Below, piece after piece: positions 33,251-43,617 of a stretch of 52,120 nt of DNA. The stretch covers positions 1 through 52,120 of the forward strand of contig JACJXF010000017.1 of the NCBI GenBank assembly GCA_020636775.1, read 5' to 3'. This stretch comes from Bacteroidales bacterium. GTDB taxonomy: Bacteria > Bacteroidota > Bacteroidia > Bacteroidales > GCA-2748055. The notes beneath the pieces were generated by a model. It searched no databases. It saw only the letters and a program-made list of their open reading frames with translations, and was not told the origin of the DNA. The first letter of the stretch is position 1; every line of letters begins with the position of its first letter. A program made the position numbers and the translations under genes.

Positions 33251-35293
33251 ATGCGTAAGGATAAAAAATATTCGATTAAAAAAACAGATAAAGAAACCCT
33301 GAGAAAATGGTATAGCCTGATGACGGTTGGAAGGGCACTCGATGACAGGGCCCCGAATTACCTCAAACAGGCAATTGGATGGTCATACCATGCCCCTTAT
33401 GCCGGGCATGATGGTATACAGCTCGCCATCGGTCAGGTCTTTGACAAAGAGCATGATCATTTGTTCCCATATTACAGGGACATGCTTACTGCACTTTCAT
33501 CCGGACTTACTGCAAATGAAATTGTTCTTAATGGTATTTCCAAAGCTACAGATGTGGCTGGCGGTGGACGTCATATGTCGAACCACTTTGCAAAGCCTGC
33601 CTGGAATATACATAACTCATCCTCATGCACCGGTAACCATCCTCTCCAGGGCGTTGGGACCGCAAGGGCTATAAAACGTTATGGAGTAAAGGGTGTTGTA
33701 ATTACTTCTCAGGGTGAATCATCTGTTTCAGAAGGTTATGTTTATGAAGCTATAAATGGAGCCACGAATGAAAAATTGCCGGTTCTTTTTGTCTTTCAGG
33801 ATAATGGATACGGGATTTCAGTTCCCAAAAAGGACCAGACAGCAAATCGTAAGGTGGCAAATAATTTTACCGGATTTAAAAATCTGAAAATAATCCACTG
33901 CAACGGTAAAGATGTATTCGATTCAATGAATGCCATGACCGAAGCCAAGGAGTTTATAGAAACTCACGGATACCCAGTAATAGTGCATGCAAACTGTGTA
34001 AGGATTCATTCGCATTCAAATTCCGACCGTCACGAATTGTATCGCGATGATTATGAAATGAATTATGTGCAGGAATACGACCCCCTTGCTAAATACCGCA
34101 GACTTCTCATACGCTACAATCGTTTTACGGAAGAAGAATTACAGGAGATCGAACAGCAAACAAAGGATATCGTTAAGGAGGCACACAAAGTCGGACTGGC
34201 AGCACCGGATCCCGATCCAAAATCTATTTTCGATTTTGTTATTCCTGAAGCATACGTTTCTGAAAAGTATCCTGAAGGCCTGCATAATTATGAAGGTGAA
34301 CCAAAAAAGCTTATTGAAGGACTCAATGAGACTTTGAAGGCGGAATTCCGTCATAACCCCGACACTTTCATATGGGGACAGGATATGGCGAACAAGGACA
34401 AGGGCGGAATCTTTAATGTAAGTAAAGGTATGCAGCAGGAATTTGGACCTGAACGCGTCTTCAATGCACCCATTGCTGAAGATTTCATTTTGGGAACCGC
34501 TAACGGAATGTCGCGATTTTCTCAAAAACTAAGGATAGTTGTGGAAGGGGCAGAGTTTGCCGATTATTTCTGGCCTGCCATGGAACAATTAGTTGATACC
34601 AGTCATGATTACTGGAGGTCAAATGGGCAATTTTCTCCAAACATTACTGTTCGTCTTGCTTCCGGAGGTTATATTGGAGGAGGTTTGTACCACTCGCAAA
34701 CAATTGAGGGTACACTGACCACTTTCCCTGGAATCAGAGTTGTTTATCCATCCTACGCAGATGATGCTGCCGGCTTATTAAGAACTTCTATGAGATCCAA
34801 AGGACTTACCCTGTTCCTTGAACCAAAAGCCCTTTACAACAGTCCTAAAGCTGCTGCACCAATACCTGATGACTTTGAAGTCCCTTTCGGAAAAGCAAGG
34901 ATAAGAAAAGAAGGATCAGATATGACAATCATCACATATGGCAACACTACCCATATGTGCGTTGAAACTGCTGATAAAATTGAAAAAGAAGAAGGCTACA
35001 GTATTGAGGTTATTGACCTGAGATCCTTAAGTCCTCTCGATGAAGATGCCATACTGAAAAGTGTTAAGAAAACCGGTAAAGTGCTTATCGTTCATGAGGA
35101 TAAGATTTTTGGCGGATTTGGCGGAGAACTGGCAGCCCTGATAACTGAAAAAGCTTTCGAGTTCCTCGACGCTCCTGTTAAGAGAGTGGGTTCTACCTAT
35201 ACTCCTGTTGGATTTAATCGTATTCTTGAAAAAGCTATACTGCCCAATACGGGGAAAATAACAGAAGCTGCAGTTGAACTGATGAAATATTAA
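33251..35293 (+). CDS. Fused E1 alpha-beta 2-oxo acid dehydrogenase (branched-chain type)
   Basis: 680 residues from the ATG at 33251, 28 bases after the E2 stop; upstream starts would overlap E2 and lack homology. The alpha half (about 15-345) includes YAGHDGIQLAIGQ, YRDMLTALSSGL, GGRHMSNH and the thiamine diphosphate site SQGESSVSEGYVYEAIN with FQDNGYGISVP. The beta half (about 350-680) includes VFNAPIAEDFILGTANG, VVYPSYADDAAGLLRTSMR, EVIDLRSLSPLDEDAI and HEDKIFGGFGGELAA. The fused form is usual in Bacteroidota. It decarboxylates a 2-oxo acid and passes the acyl group to E2. Confidence 0.95.
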   Translation: MRKDKKYSIKKTDKETLRKWYSLMTVGRALDDRAPNYLKQAIGWSYHAPYAGHDGIQLAIGQVFDKEHDHLFPYYRDMLTALSSGLTANEIVLNGISKATDVAGGGRHMSNHFAKPAWNIHNSSSCTGNHPLQGVGTARAIKRYGVKGVVITSQGESSVSEGYVYEAINGATNEKLPVLFVFQDNGYGISVPKKDQTANRKVANNFTGFKNLKIIHCNGKDVFDSMNAMTEAKEFIETHGYPVIVHANCVRIHSHSNSDRHELYRDDYEMNYVQEYDPLAKYRRLLIRYNRFTEEELQEIEQQTKDIVKEAHKVGLAAPDPDPKSIFDFVIPEAYVSEKYPEGLHNYEGEPKKLIEGLNETLKAEFRHNPDTFIWGQDMANKDKGGIFNVSKGMQQEFGPERVFNAPIAEDFILGTANGMSRFSQKLRIVVEGAEFADYFWPAMEQLVDTSHDYWRSNGQFSPNITVRLASGGYIGGGLYHSQTIEGTLTTFPGIRVVYPSYADDAAGLLRTSMRSKGLTLFLEPKALYNSPKAAAPIPDDFEVPFGKARIRKEGSDMTIITYGNTTHMCVETADKIEKEEGYSIEVIDLRSLSPLDEDAILKSVKKTGKVLIVHEDKIFGGFGGELAALITEKAFEFLDAPVKRVGSTYTPVGFNRILEKAILPNTGKITEAAVELMKY

Positions 35294-35304
35294 AGAATCT
35301 TACA

Positions 35305-35811
35305 ATGAAAAAAACAGCTATTCTATATGGCTTTAATGCGATTAAAACCGCAAAAATTGCTGAAAAAGTTAAAGAAGCATTTGGATCTGATGATGTTGAA
35401 ATGGTTAATGTGGAAACCATCACCACTGAACAGTACTCTTCTTTCGATAATATGGTTCTGGGTGTTCCTACCTGGTTTGATGGTGAACTTCCGAATTACT
35501 GGGATGAATTTATTCCTGATATGGAAGATATTGATATGAAAGGAAAAAAAATAGCCATATTCGGACTCGGTGATCAGAAAAATTACGGCGAAAATTTTGT
35601 TGACGGGATAGGGCTCATGGCAGAAATTGTTGAAGAATGTGGAGCTACTCTTGTAGGATTCACATCCACCGAAGGCTATTCTTTTGAATCTTCCAAAGCT
35701 CAAAGAGGAAACCAGTTTGCCGGACTTGCAATTGACTATGAGAATCAGGGAACAAAGAACAAAGAGAGAGTCAGTGCCTGGGTGGAGCAACTGAAAAAGG
35801 AATTCGATTAA
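35305..35811 (+). CDS. Flavodoxin with atypical phosphate loop
   Basis: 168 residues. Typical long-chain flavodoxin parts are LGVPTWFDGELPNYWDEFI (the aromatic 60s loop), KGKKIAIFGLGDQKNYGENFVD (90s loop) and ECGATLVGF. The FMN phosphate-binding loop, usually like STTGNT, reads FNAIKT (about residues 10-15), so phosphate contacts must differ. It follows the E1 gene by 11 bases and probably shares its transcript. It could act as a low-potential electron carrier for an oxo-acid pathway, which is an inference from position. Confidence 0.9.
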   Translation: MKKTAILYGFNAIKTAKIAEKVKEAFGSDDVEMVNVETITTEQYSSFDNMVLGVPTWFDGELPNYWDEFIPDMEDIDMKGKKIAIFGLGDQKNYGENFVDGIGLMAEIVEECGATLVGFTSTEGYSFESSKAQRGNQFAGLAIDYENQGTKNKERVSAWVEQLKKEFD

Positions 35812-36023
35812 TATCAATGTGAGCATATCTAATAAAAAATTCTTGTTCAGGAATATTTTATAAGCTTTATTTTTTCGTCTATTCTTTCAATTTGTTACAA
35901 AACGAATGAATTTCTGTCTCCTTTCTTACAGATTGTAAGTAAACCTGTATTTCGTTTGTAAAAAGTTTGACCTTAATATGGTTTATTTTAAATATTATTG
36001 TTTGTTTTGTAGCATATTTGAAT

Positions 36024-36055
36024 TACCGGATAGTCATTTTTGAATCTATCCGGTT
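36024..36055 (+). promoter_or_regulatory. Stem-loop in the leuA leader
   Basis: TACCGGATAG pairs with CTATCCGGTT (9 bp plus a G-T pair) around a 12-base loop, 22 bases before leuA. It is not followed by a T run, so not a clear terminator. It may be part of a leader control or the end of an upstream RNA. Confidence 0.4.
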
Positions 36056-36077
36056 ATTATTTTAAAATATTAATGCC

Positions 36078-37577
36078 ATGGCAAAAGACAGAGTTTATGT
36101 TTTTGATACCACCTTACGGGATGGAGAACAGGTTCCGGGATGTCAGCTGAATACCGTAGAAAAAATTGAAGTAGCCAAAGCACTGGAGGCATTGGGTGTG
36201 GATATTATAGAAGCAGGTTTCCCGATTTCCAGCCCGGGTGATTTTAACTCTGTTGTGGAGATATCAAAGGCAGTAACCAACCCGGTTATTTGTGCCTTAA
36301 CGCGTGCCGTTAAAAAAGATATAGAGGTAGCTGCCGAAGCCCTTAAATATGCCAAAAGAGGCAGGATTCATACAGGAATCGGAACTTCCCACTACCACAT
36401 CTATCAAAAGCTTATGAGCACACCTGAGGCTATTATTGAACGTGCTGTTGAAGCTGTGAAATATGCCCGTAACTTTGTGGATGATGTGGAATTCTATGCT
36501 GAGGATGCAGGCAGAACCGATAATAAATTCCTTGCAACTGTAGTGCAGGAAGTAATTCGTGCAGGAGCAACCGTAATTAATATTCCCGATACTACAGGAT
36601 ATACTCTCCCCGATGAGTTCGGTAAAAAAATCAAATACCTTAAAGATAATGTTGAAGGCATTGACGATGTGATTATCGCCACTCATTGCCATAATGATCT
36701 TGGAATGGCTACAGCCAACACAATTTCAGGCGTAATTAACGGAGCCAGACAGGTTGAAGTTACCATTAATGGAATCGGTGAGCGGGCAGGTAACACTTCA
36801 CTGGAAGAAGTAGTGATGATTCTGAAAAGCAGGAAGCATCTTGGATTATCAACAAACATCAATACAAAGAGGATTTTTAAAACGAGTCGCCTGGTATCAA
36901 CCCTCATGAGAATGCCTATTCAGCCTAACAAAGCTATTGTTGGCAGAAATGCTTTTGCGCATTCATCAGGTATTCACCAGGATGGAGTATTGAAAAACCG
37001 TGAAAACTACGAAATCATAGATCCTAAGTCTGTTGGAGTTAATGAATCCGGAATCCTTTTAACTGCCAGAAGCGGAAGAGCCGCTCTGAAACACCGTCTT
37101 GAACGACTGGGATATAAATTCACAAAGGAAAAACTCGACCATGTCTATGATCAGTTTATAACTCTTGCCGATCGGAAGAAGGATATTACAGATGATGATC
37201 TGCAAATCCTTGCCGGTAAAGAAGTAAAAGCCGGCGATCGCCCAATGTCACTTGTTGCTCTGCAGGTATTGTCTGGTAAAGGTACCGTTCCAATGGCTAC
37301 AGTCACTCTTAACATTCTTGGTGTAGAGCATACTGCCACCACTGCAGGGAATGGACCGATCGACGCTGCATTTTCAGCCATAAAGCAAATCTATACCAAG
37401 AAAGTGAGACTGGAAGAATTTCTTATTCAGGCAATTACCAGAGGAAGCGATGATCTTGGAAAGGTTCATGTACAGGTTGATCATAAAGGAACCATGTACT
37501 ATGGATTTTCAGCATCCACCGATATTATAACTGCTTCAGCCGAAGCTTTTATTGATGCTCTGAGCCAGATCCCATAA
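36078..37577 (+). CDS. leuA: 2-isopropylmalate synthase LeuA
   Basis: 499 residues. First committed step of leucine synthesis: condensation of acetyl-CoA with 2-oxoisovalerate. The N-terminal DTTLRDGEQVPGCQL and the later THCHNDLGMATANT hold metal- and substrate-binding residues; GIGERAGNTSLEEVVM, AFAHSSGIHQDGVLK and a C-terminal LeuA regulatory domain (about 385-499, TATVTLNILGVEHTATTAGNG-like) follow. The intact regulatory domain suggests leucine feedback. No leuBCD nearby. Its substrate is also that of branched-chain oxo-acid dehydrogenases, as encoded just upstream. Confidence 0.95.
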   Translation: MAKDRVYVFDTTLRDGEQVPGCQLNTVEKIEVAKALEALGVDIIEAGFPISSPGDFNSVVEISKAVTNPVICALTRAVKKDIEVAAEALKYAKRGRIHTGIGTSHYHIYQKLMSTPEAIIERAVEAVKYARNFVDDVEFYAEDAGRTDNKFLATVVQEVIRAGATVINIPDTTGYTLPDEFGKKIKYLKDNVEGIDDVIIATHCHNDLGMATANTISGVINGARQVEVTINGIGERAGNTSLEEVVMILKSRKHLGLSTNINTKRIFKTSRLVSTLMRMPIQPNKAIVGRNAFAHSSGIHQDGVLKNRENYEIIDPKSVGVNESGILLTARSGRAALKHRLERLGYKFTKEKLDHVYDQFITLADRKKDITDDDLQILAGKEVKAGDRPMSLVALQVLSGKGTVPMATVTLNILGVEHTATTAGNGPIDAAFSAIKQIYTKKVRLEEFLIQAITRGSDDLGKVHVQVDHKGTMYYGFSASTDIITASAEAFIDALSQIP

Positions 37578-37605
37578 TCTCAGCACTTAAGTTTTTATAA
37601 ATTCC

Positions 37606-37672
37606 GGTTTGCCATAGCAGGCATATAATTAAATATATGTTAATAAATCTGCTGTGCTAAACCTTTTTTTTT
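37606..37672 (+). terminator. Intrinsic terminator after leuA
   Basis: GGTTTGCCATAGCAG and CTGCTGTGCTAAACC pair over most of their length (with a G-T pair and small mismatches), enclosing an AT-rich hairpin, and are followed by nine T residues. Confidence 0.7.
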
Positions 37673-37830
37673 CTTCTGTGTTGAATAAACAGTCTTTATT
37701 CATTGTCTAAAAACGGAAAAATTACTCTGGATTAATTCAATCCATTTTTTTTCACAAAAGAATGCGGGATTAACAACAAAAAATAGAAAAAATTATGTCA
37801 TTTTTGCACGCTAAAAATATAAGTAAGATC

Positions 37831-40311
37831 ATGGGAAGAAAGATTCTTTTATTATTTGCAATCATTTCAATATTCGCCACCAATATAGTTGCACAACCGG
37901 CTCCGCCGGAATATTCCGGACTTGAAAATCCAAAGAAAGGTACTATTACAGGTAAGGTTTACGATGAAAATCTTAAGAAACCTATGGAATACACCAGTAT
38001 TGCGGTGTATAGTGCTGCCGATTCAAGCCTTATAACGGGAACAATTTCTGATGGTGAAGGGAATTTTATACTTAAGAATATACCCTATGGAAGGTATTAC
38101 ATTATGGCTAATTTTATGGGATATGAAAAGAGTTTTCTGGAAGATATCAGTTTGAGCAGCGATCAACCTGTAAAAAATATCGGCGTTATTAACCTGAAAG
38201 CCGCAAGCCAGAAACTGGAAGAGGTAGAAGTGGTGGGAACCCAGAACAGAATTGAATATAAAATCGACCGCAAAGTTATAAATGTCGCCCAGGATCTTAA
38301 TGCAACAGGTGGATCAGCTGTTGACGTACTTCAGAATACACCCTCCGTAACCGTTGATATTGACGGTAATGTTAGTCTGCGTGGAAGTACCAACTTCACT
38401 GTTTTAATTGATGGACGACCATCCCCGCTTGCAGGAAATGAAGCGCTTCAACAGATCCCTGCATCTGCCATTCAGAATATCGAATTAATTACAAATCCAT
38501 CTGCAAAATATGATCCGGATGGAATGGCAGGTATAATCAATATTGTTATGAAAAAAAACTCTCTCCAGGGACTTTCAGGTATATTTAATACCTCAGTTGG
38601 AACCGGAAGTAAATATTCAGGAGATTTTTTGCTGAGTTACAAAACTAAAAAGTACAATGTTTTTGGAGGATTAAACTATCAGGATAACCTTTATGGCGGA
38701 TCTGTAAAATCTTTCCGGCAAATGTACCCCAACCAGCCGGTTACGGATCTGGTAAACATTGAAGGTAGTCGCGACCGTTCAAGAGAAGGTCTCGAATTTA
38801 AATCGGGTATTGATTTTTATCTGAGTGAAAATTCAACACTTTCTTTAGGTGGTTCGGTGGGAAACCATGCATCCAATTCCACCATGAGAACACACATGCG
38901 ATCCTATACATATCCGGCTTCTTATGATAGCTTTGATATTTCAGAAGGACTGGGTTCACGAAGCGGGGATTATTATAATCTGAATCTTGATTATACAAAG
39001 AAATTTGATCAGCCTCAGCACCAGTTAATGCTTTCTCTTAGCTATCAGGGAGAAAATGGAGATGATATTGACGAGGAAAATGAATATCCAGCCGATAGTC
39101 TGTATAACATTCTTGCATCTATAGCACCTTCAAGGGTTCGGTCAAATGAATATGGCGATGAGCTGGAATTTAGGGCAAATCTGGATTACACCCGACCCGT
39201 TTTAAGCAATGGTTTAATTGAAACCGGATATCAGATGAGACTGGATAAAAGGGATGAATATTACCTGTTTGAAAACTTTGATCCGGATCTGAACGATTGG
39301 TTGAACAATCCATTATATAGCAGTGGAGACTACTTTAATAGAAATATCCAGTCAGCTTACGGAACATTTTCTGAAAAGCTTGGCAAATTTGAATTTAAAG
39401 CGGGCTTACGGGGGGAATATACAAACCGGAAGATAAGATCGGATGTAAATGGTGAACCTACCACTCTAAACCGAATTGATTTCTTCCCCAGTTTTCACCT
39501 GAGCAGGAAGCTGGCGGCAGAACAACAAATTCTTGCATCCTACAGCAGAAGAATAAACCGTCCGGATGGATGGCAGCTTGAACCCCACCGTTCATACATG
39601 AATTCATATACCCTCAGAGAAGGAAATCCGGCCCTTAAGCCTGAATATGTTAATTCATTTGAATTAAGCTACCAGAAGAATTTTGGAAAATCATTCTTTG
39701 TGGTTGAATCCTATTACAGGAACACACAGAATCTCATGACCCGTGTGGTTTACCAGGATAGCAGTCTTACCAATGTACTGGTAATGACAACAACCAACAT
39801 TAATGATGATAATTCGGCAGGAGCTGAGTTCATGCTGAACCTGTCCGTTAAAAAATGGTTAACGCTGAATTCCAGCATGAATCTTTACAGATACTGGTTA
39901 AATGGGAGTCTCAATGGCGAAGACATTAGTGCTAAATCAAATAACTGGGATCTCCGACTCAATGCCTCATTTTTCATAAATTCAAAGTCGCGTTTTCAGA
40001 CAATGTTTATGTATAATGGGCCATCTGTAACAGCGCAGGGAAGCAGAAAAGCCTTTTATTTTGCAAACATTGCATACCGCCAGGATTTCCTCGACAGAAA
40101 ATTATCTGCAACTTTATCACTTCAGGATGTTTTTGGTTCTATGAGGCATGAATTTTCAACCTATACTCCGGACCTCATCAATACAGTGCGCTTCGAACGT
40201 GAGCACCAGGTAATCATGCTAACCTTAAGCTATAAATTGAATAATTTTAAAAACCAGGCTAAAAGATCCGATGATTCACAAAATATGATGGATGATAGTG
40301 GAGTTATTTAA
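37831..40311 (+). CDS. TonB-dependent receptor-like outer-membrane beta-barrel protein
   Basis: 826 residues from the ATG at 37831, chosen because it begins a clean signal peptide (MGRKILLLFAIISIFATNIVAQ, in part); an ATG 12 codons upstream is possible. A CarboxypepD_reg domain spans about 38-125, then a plug (about 130-235: VLQNTPSVTVDIDGNVSLRGSTN, LIDGRPSPL, IQNIELITNPSAKYDPDG) and a large barrel of the OMP_b-brl_3 type. No SusD partner follows, so the substrate is unknown. The acidic tail (SDDSQNMMDDSGVI) after the last strand is unusual. Confidence 0.9.
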   Translation: MGRKILLLFAIISIFATNIVAQPAPPEYSGLENPKKGTITGKVYDENLKKPMEYTSIAVYSAADSSLITGTISDGEGNFILKNIPYGRYYIMANFMGYEKSFLEDISLSSDQPVKNIGVINLKAASQKLEEVEVVGTQNRIEYKIDRKVINVAQDLNATGGSAVDVLQNTPSVTVDIDGNVSLRGSTNFTVLIDGRPSPLAGNEALQQIPASAIQNIELITNPSAKYDPDGMAGIINIVMKKNSLQGLSGIFNTSVGTGSKYSGDFLLSYKTKKYNVFGGLNYQDNLYGGSVKSFRQMYPNQPVTDLVNIEGSRDRSREGLEFKSGIDFYLSENSTLSLGGSVGNHASNSTMRTHMRSYTYPASYDSFDISEGLGSRSGDYYNLNLDYTKKFDQPQHQLMLSLSYQGENGDDIDEENEYPADSLYNILASIAPSRVRSNEYGDELEFRANLDYTRPVLSNGLIETGYQMRLDKRDEYYLFENFDPDLNDWLNNPLYSSGDYFNRNIQSAYGTFSEKLGKFEFKAGLRGEYTNRKIRSDVNGEPTTLNRIDFFPSFHLSRKLAAEQQILASYSRRINRPDGWQLEPHRSYMNSYTLREGNPALKPEYVNSFELSYQKNFGKSFFVVESYYRNTQNLMTRVVYQDSSLTNVLVMTTTNINDDNSAGAEFMLNLSVKKWLTLNSSMNLYRYWLNGSLNGEDISAKSNNWDLRLNASFFINSKSRFQTMFMYNGPSVTAQGSRKAFYFANIAYRQDFLDRKLSATLSLQDVFGSMRHEFSTYTPDLINTVRFEREHQVIMLTLSYKLNNFKNQAKRSDDSQNMMDDSGVI

Positions 40312-40394
40312 AATAAATTCGAAATTAATCGCATAATTAAGATTCAAATAGTAATTTTCTGTATCCGTATTCTCCTTTATTTTGTCTTCATTTT

Positions 40395-42743
40395 ATGATA
40401 AGGAATTTATTCTTTACTGTCTTATTATTTTTTATTTCGATTCATGTTTCCGCATCAGGAATTGATGATCCGCCTGTATCTTACAGTATTTCAGGACATG
40501 TATCAGATGCAGCTACAGGAGAAGTTCTTATTGCGGCAAATGTATATATAAGAGAACTGGGTAGTGGTTCCGTTACCAATGCATATGGATATTATTCAAT
40601 TACCCTTGCCAGTGGCAGCTACTCTATCGGTGTTTCCTATGTTGGATATCAGAGCTTTGAGAAAAAGATTCTGCTTACTGAAAATCAGGTCCTTAACATT
40701 GAATTATTGCCAAAAAGCAGTGAAATCGATGAGGTAACAGTCAGCAGTGTCAAGAAAAATCAAAACGTCAGTTCGCTCGAGATGGGGACTACCCAATTGC
40801 CTATACAATCAATTCGCAGAATTCCTGCTTTTATGGGCGAGGTTGATGTTATAAAGGCCATTCAGCTATTGCCTGGCGTTACATCAACGTCAGAGGGCTC
40901 ATCAGGTTTTAGCGTCAGGGGAGGTGCCAGTGATCAAAATCTTATTCTGCTCGACGAAGCCACTCTGTATAATGCCTCTCATATGCTGGGTTTCTTTTCC
41001 ATATTTAATAACGATGCCATAAAGGATGCCAAATTATACAAAGGAGATATTCCAGCCAGTAGTGGAGGGAGGTTATCTTCTCTTCTTGAAGTCAGGATGA
41101 AGGATGGAAATACCAAACAATTTTCCGGAACCGGGGGGATTGGCACCATATCCAGCAGGCTAACTCTTGAAGGCCCGGTTTTCAATGAAAAAACCTCCTT
41201 CCTGCTGGCAGGCAGAAGAACCTATGCAGATGTTTTCCTTCCCCTGGCAAAAAATAAGGATATCAGAGATAACAAGCTGTATTTTTATGATCTGAATGCA
41301 AAGATAAATCATACTTTCAATGATAATAACCGACTTTATATTTCAAGTTATTTTGGAAGAGATGTTTTTAAAAACCAGTTTGCAGGTCTCGATTTTGGAA
41401 ATAATACAATAACCATACGTTGGAACCACCTTTTCAGCTCAAGGTTATTCAGCAATTTCAGCCTTATTCACTCCGATTACGATTACCTGATTGCCACGCC
41501 TGAAGGTGAACCCAATGCCTTTGAATGGAATTCAAACCTTAAGGACCACAGCCTTAAAGCCGACTTTAGCTATTATGCCAATCCGGTAAATGTTATAAAA
41601 TTTGGATTTGTTTCTACCTATCATCATTTCCTCCCCGGAAATGCCAGAGGCACAGGATCTGAATCATTGTTTACAGAATTACTTCTTCCGGATAATTATG
41701 CACTGGAGCATGGGATTTATATCTCTTCGGAAAATAAATTCGGAAGAAGCCTATCGGTTAAATACGGACTCAGGTTATCTGGATTTCAAAATGTAGGAAA
41801 GGCGACGGTATATAATTTTGATGCAAATTATAATAAAATAGATTCGACTGTTTATGCTCCCGGCGATTTTTATAATTCTTACTGGGGGCTGGAACCCAGA
41901 CTGGGCATGAGCTACATGTTTAGTCAGACTACTTCAGTAAAAGCATCCTATGCCCGCACAAGGCAGTATGTTCAGCTTGCCCAGAATTCTACTGCAGGAA
42001 CACCTCTGGATATATGGTTTTCAGCTGGAAAAAATATAAAACCGCAGATATCCGACCAGGTTTCCCTGGGATTGTTCAGAAACTTTATAAGCGATAAAAT
42101 TGAAACTTCAGTCGAGGTATATTACAAAAAAATGTCAAATACCATCGATTTTAAAGATCATGCCTTTTTATTACTAAACCCGGAACTGGAGGGCGAAACC
42201 AGGATTGGAAAATCATGGTCGGCCGGAATTGAATTTCTTATAAAACTAAATCTTGAAAAACTCAATGGCTGGATAGCCTATACGTATTCACGAACCGAAC
42301 GTACCATAAAAGGTATTAATAATGACCAGCCATATGCAGCACCATACGACAAGCCTAATAACGTATCTGTGGTATTAAATTATCCCTTTACCGATAATAT
42401 TCAGTTAGGTTTAAACTGGTTATATTCTACCGGAAATCCTGTAACATTTCCAACCGGTCGCTTTGATTTAATGGGATCTGTATTACCTATTTACAGCAAG
42501 AGAAATGAATACCGCATGCCTGATTATCACAGACTTGACCTGTCGCTTACCTGGTCCATTCCACCTAAACAGGGGAAAAAATGGCAAAGCGAATTTAATT
42601 TTTCCATTTACAATGCATACGGCAGACATAATGCATGGGCAATCAACTTTGTCCCAGATGAAACAGACCCCACCAAAACCAAAGCAGAGCTGACATATCT
42701 GTTTTCATATATTCCTTCAATTACTTACAATTTTAAATTTTAG
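40395..42743 (+). CDS. TonB-dependent receptor paired with DUF4249 lipoprotein
   Basis: 782 residues. Signal peptide about 1-20, CarboxypepD_reg about 31-110 (ISGHVSDAATGEVLIAANVYI), plug about 125-235 (AFMGEVDVIKAIQLLPGVTSTSEGSSGFSVRGG in part, LILLDEATLYNASHMLGFF, LYKGDIPASSGGRLSSLLEV) and a barrel ending in ITYNFKF with a terminal phenylalanine. The TSxxEGSSGFSVRGG style plug with LYNASH is typical of receptors followed by DUF4249 lipoproteins, and one starts 4 bases downstream. Substrate unknown. Confidence 0.92.
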   Translation: MIRNLFFTVLLFFISIHVSASGIDDPPVSYSISGHVSDAATGEVLIAANVYIRELGSGSVTNAYGYYSITLASGSYSIGVSYVGYQSFEKKILLTENQVLNIELLPKSSEIDEVTVSSVKKNQNVSSLEMGTTQLPIQSIRRIPAFMGEVDVIKAIQLLPGVTSTSEGSSGFSVRGGASDQNLILLDEATLYNASHMLGFFSIFNNDAIKDAKLYKGDIPASSGGRLSSLLEVRMKDGNTKQFSGTGGIGTISSRLTLEGPVFNEKTSFLLAGRRTYADVFLPLAKNKDIRDNKLYFYDLNAKINHTFNDNNRLYISSYFGRDVFKNQFAGLDFGNNTITIRWNHLFSSRLFSNFSLIHSDYDYLIATPEGEPNAFEWNSNLKDHSLKADFSYYANPVNVIKFGFVSTYHHFLPGNARGTGSESLFTELLLPDNYALEHGIYISSENKFGRSLSVKYGLRLSGFQNVGKATVYNFDANYNKIDSTVYAPGDFYNSYWGLEPRLGMSYMFSQTTSVKASYARTRQYVQLAQNSTAGTPLDIWFSAGKNIKPQISDQVSLGLFRNFISDKIETSVEVYYKKMSNTIDFKDHAFLLLNPELEGETRIGKSWSAGIEFLIKLNLEKLNGWIAYTYSRTERTIKGINNDQPYAAPYDKPNNVSVVLNYPFTDNIQLGLNWLYSTGNPVTFPTGRFDLMGSVLPIYSKRNEYRMPDYHRLDLSLTWSIPPKQGKKWQSEFNFSIYNAYGRHNAWAINFVPDETDPTKTKAELTYLFSYIPSITYNFKF

Positions 42744-42747
42744 GGAT

Positions 42748-43617
42748 ATGTTCATAAAACTAATCAGGACACTCATTATTACCGGCACAATATTTTTAGC
42801 TCACTCCTGCACTGAACCATACGATGTTGTTCTCGACAGCAGCTATACCAGGCTTATTGTTTATGGTGAAATTACTTCGGACACCTGCGTTCAGAAAATC
42901 GCACTGAGTAAATCTGCAGATTATTTTTATAATCTTCCGGCTCAGCCGGTTACAGCTGCCGATGTGACAATCACCACGGGCGATTCAGTTATCAGTTTGC
43001 TTGAAAATCCTCAGATTCCGGGGACGTATGAGACTCCGGCCGGATTTTACGGACTGGAAGGGCAAGTCTATAGTTTAAGAATTTCAAATGTTGACATTAA
43101 TAATGATGGCAATCCGGAAGAATATTCAGCCAGTGCAAAAATGCCATTTGTAGTGCAACCTGATTCTATTGGTTTGAATTATGCTGTTTATCCCTTTTTT
43201 AAGGGTACTGAAATATTACTTTATGCCAGAGACCCGGCCGAAACAATGGATTTTTATGCCTTCAGGGTGTTACGCAATGGAGTACTTTTGACCGATTCCC
43301 TGCCTGAAATTAATGTTCAGAGTGATTTATTGTTTAACGGGAATTATACCTATGGTATACAGGCTGCATTTCTTGATGATGAGAAGGAGGGAGAAAAAGT
43401 TCTGGGAGGAGATACCATTTGTTTTGAAATGCAGGGTATTAGCGAAGAATACTATAAGTTTATTATTGAAGCGCAAACCGAACTTTTCGGATCTAATCCA
43501 TTATTTAGCGGTCCGCCGGCAAATATTTCCACCAACATCAGTAACGGAGCCCTGGGTTTTTTCACTGCCATAAGCATAAAGAGATCCTATGCAATTGCTC
43601 CTCCCAGGATAAATTGA
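42748..43617 (+). CDS. DUF4249 surface lipoprotein
   Basis: 289 residues. Signal peptide with a lipobox-like end LAHSC, C21 being the likely lipidated residue. The mature protein is beta-rich and matches DUF4249 (RLIVYGEITSDT near the start, ADVTITTGDSVISL, PGTYETPAGFYGLEGQVYSLRI, VQPDSIGL). Such lipoproteins are encoded with TonB receptors and are thought to help capture the substrate at the cell surface. The gene begins 4 bases after the receptor stop, so the two form an operon. Confidence 0.9.
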   Translation: MFIKLIRTLIITGTIFLAHSCTEPYDVVLDSSYTRLIVYGEITSDTCVQKIALSKSADYFYNLPAQPVTAADVTITTGDSVISLLENPQIPGTYETPAGFYGLEGQVYSLRISNVDINNDGNPEEYSASAKMPFVVQPDSIGLNYAVYPFFKGTEILLYARDPAETMDFYAFRVLRNGVLLTDSLPEINVQSDLLFNGNYTYGIQAAFLDDEKEGEKVLGGDTICFEMQGISEEYYKFIIEAQTELFGSNPLFSGPPANISTNISNGALGFFTAISIKRSYAIAPPRIN

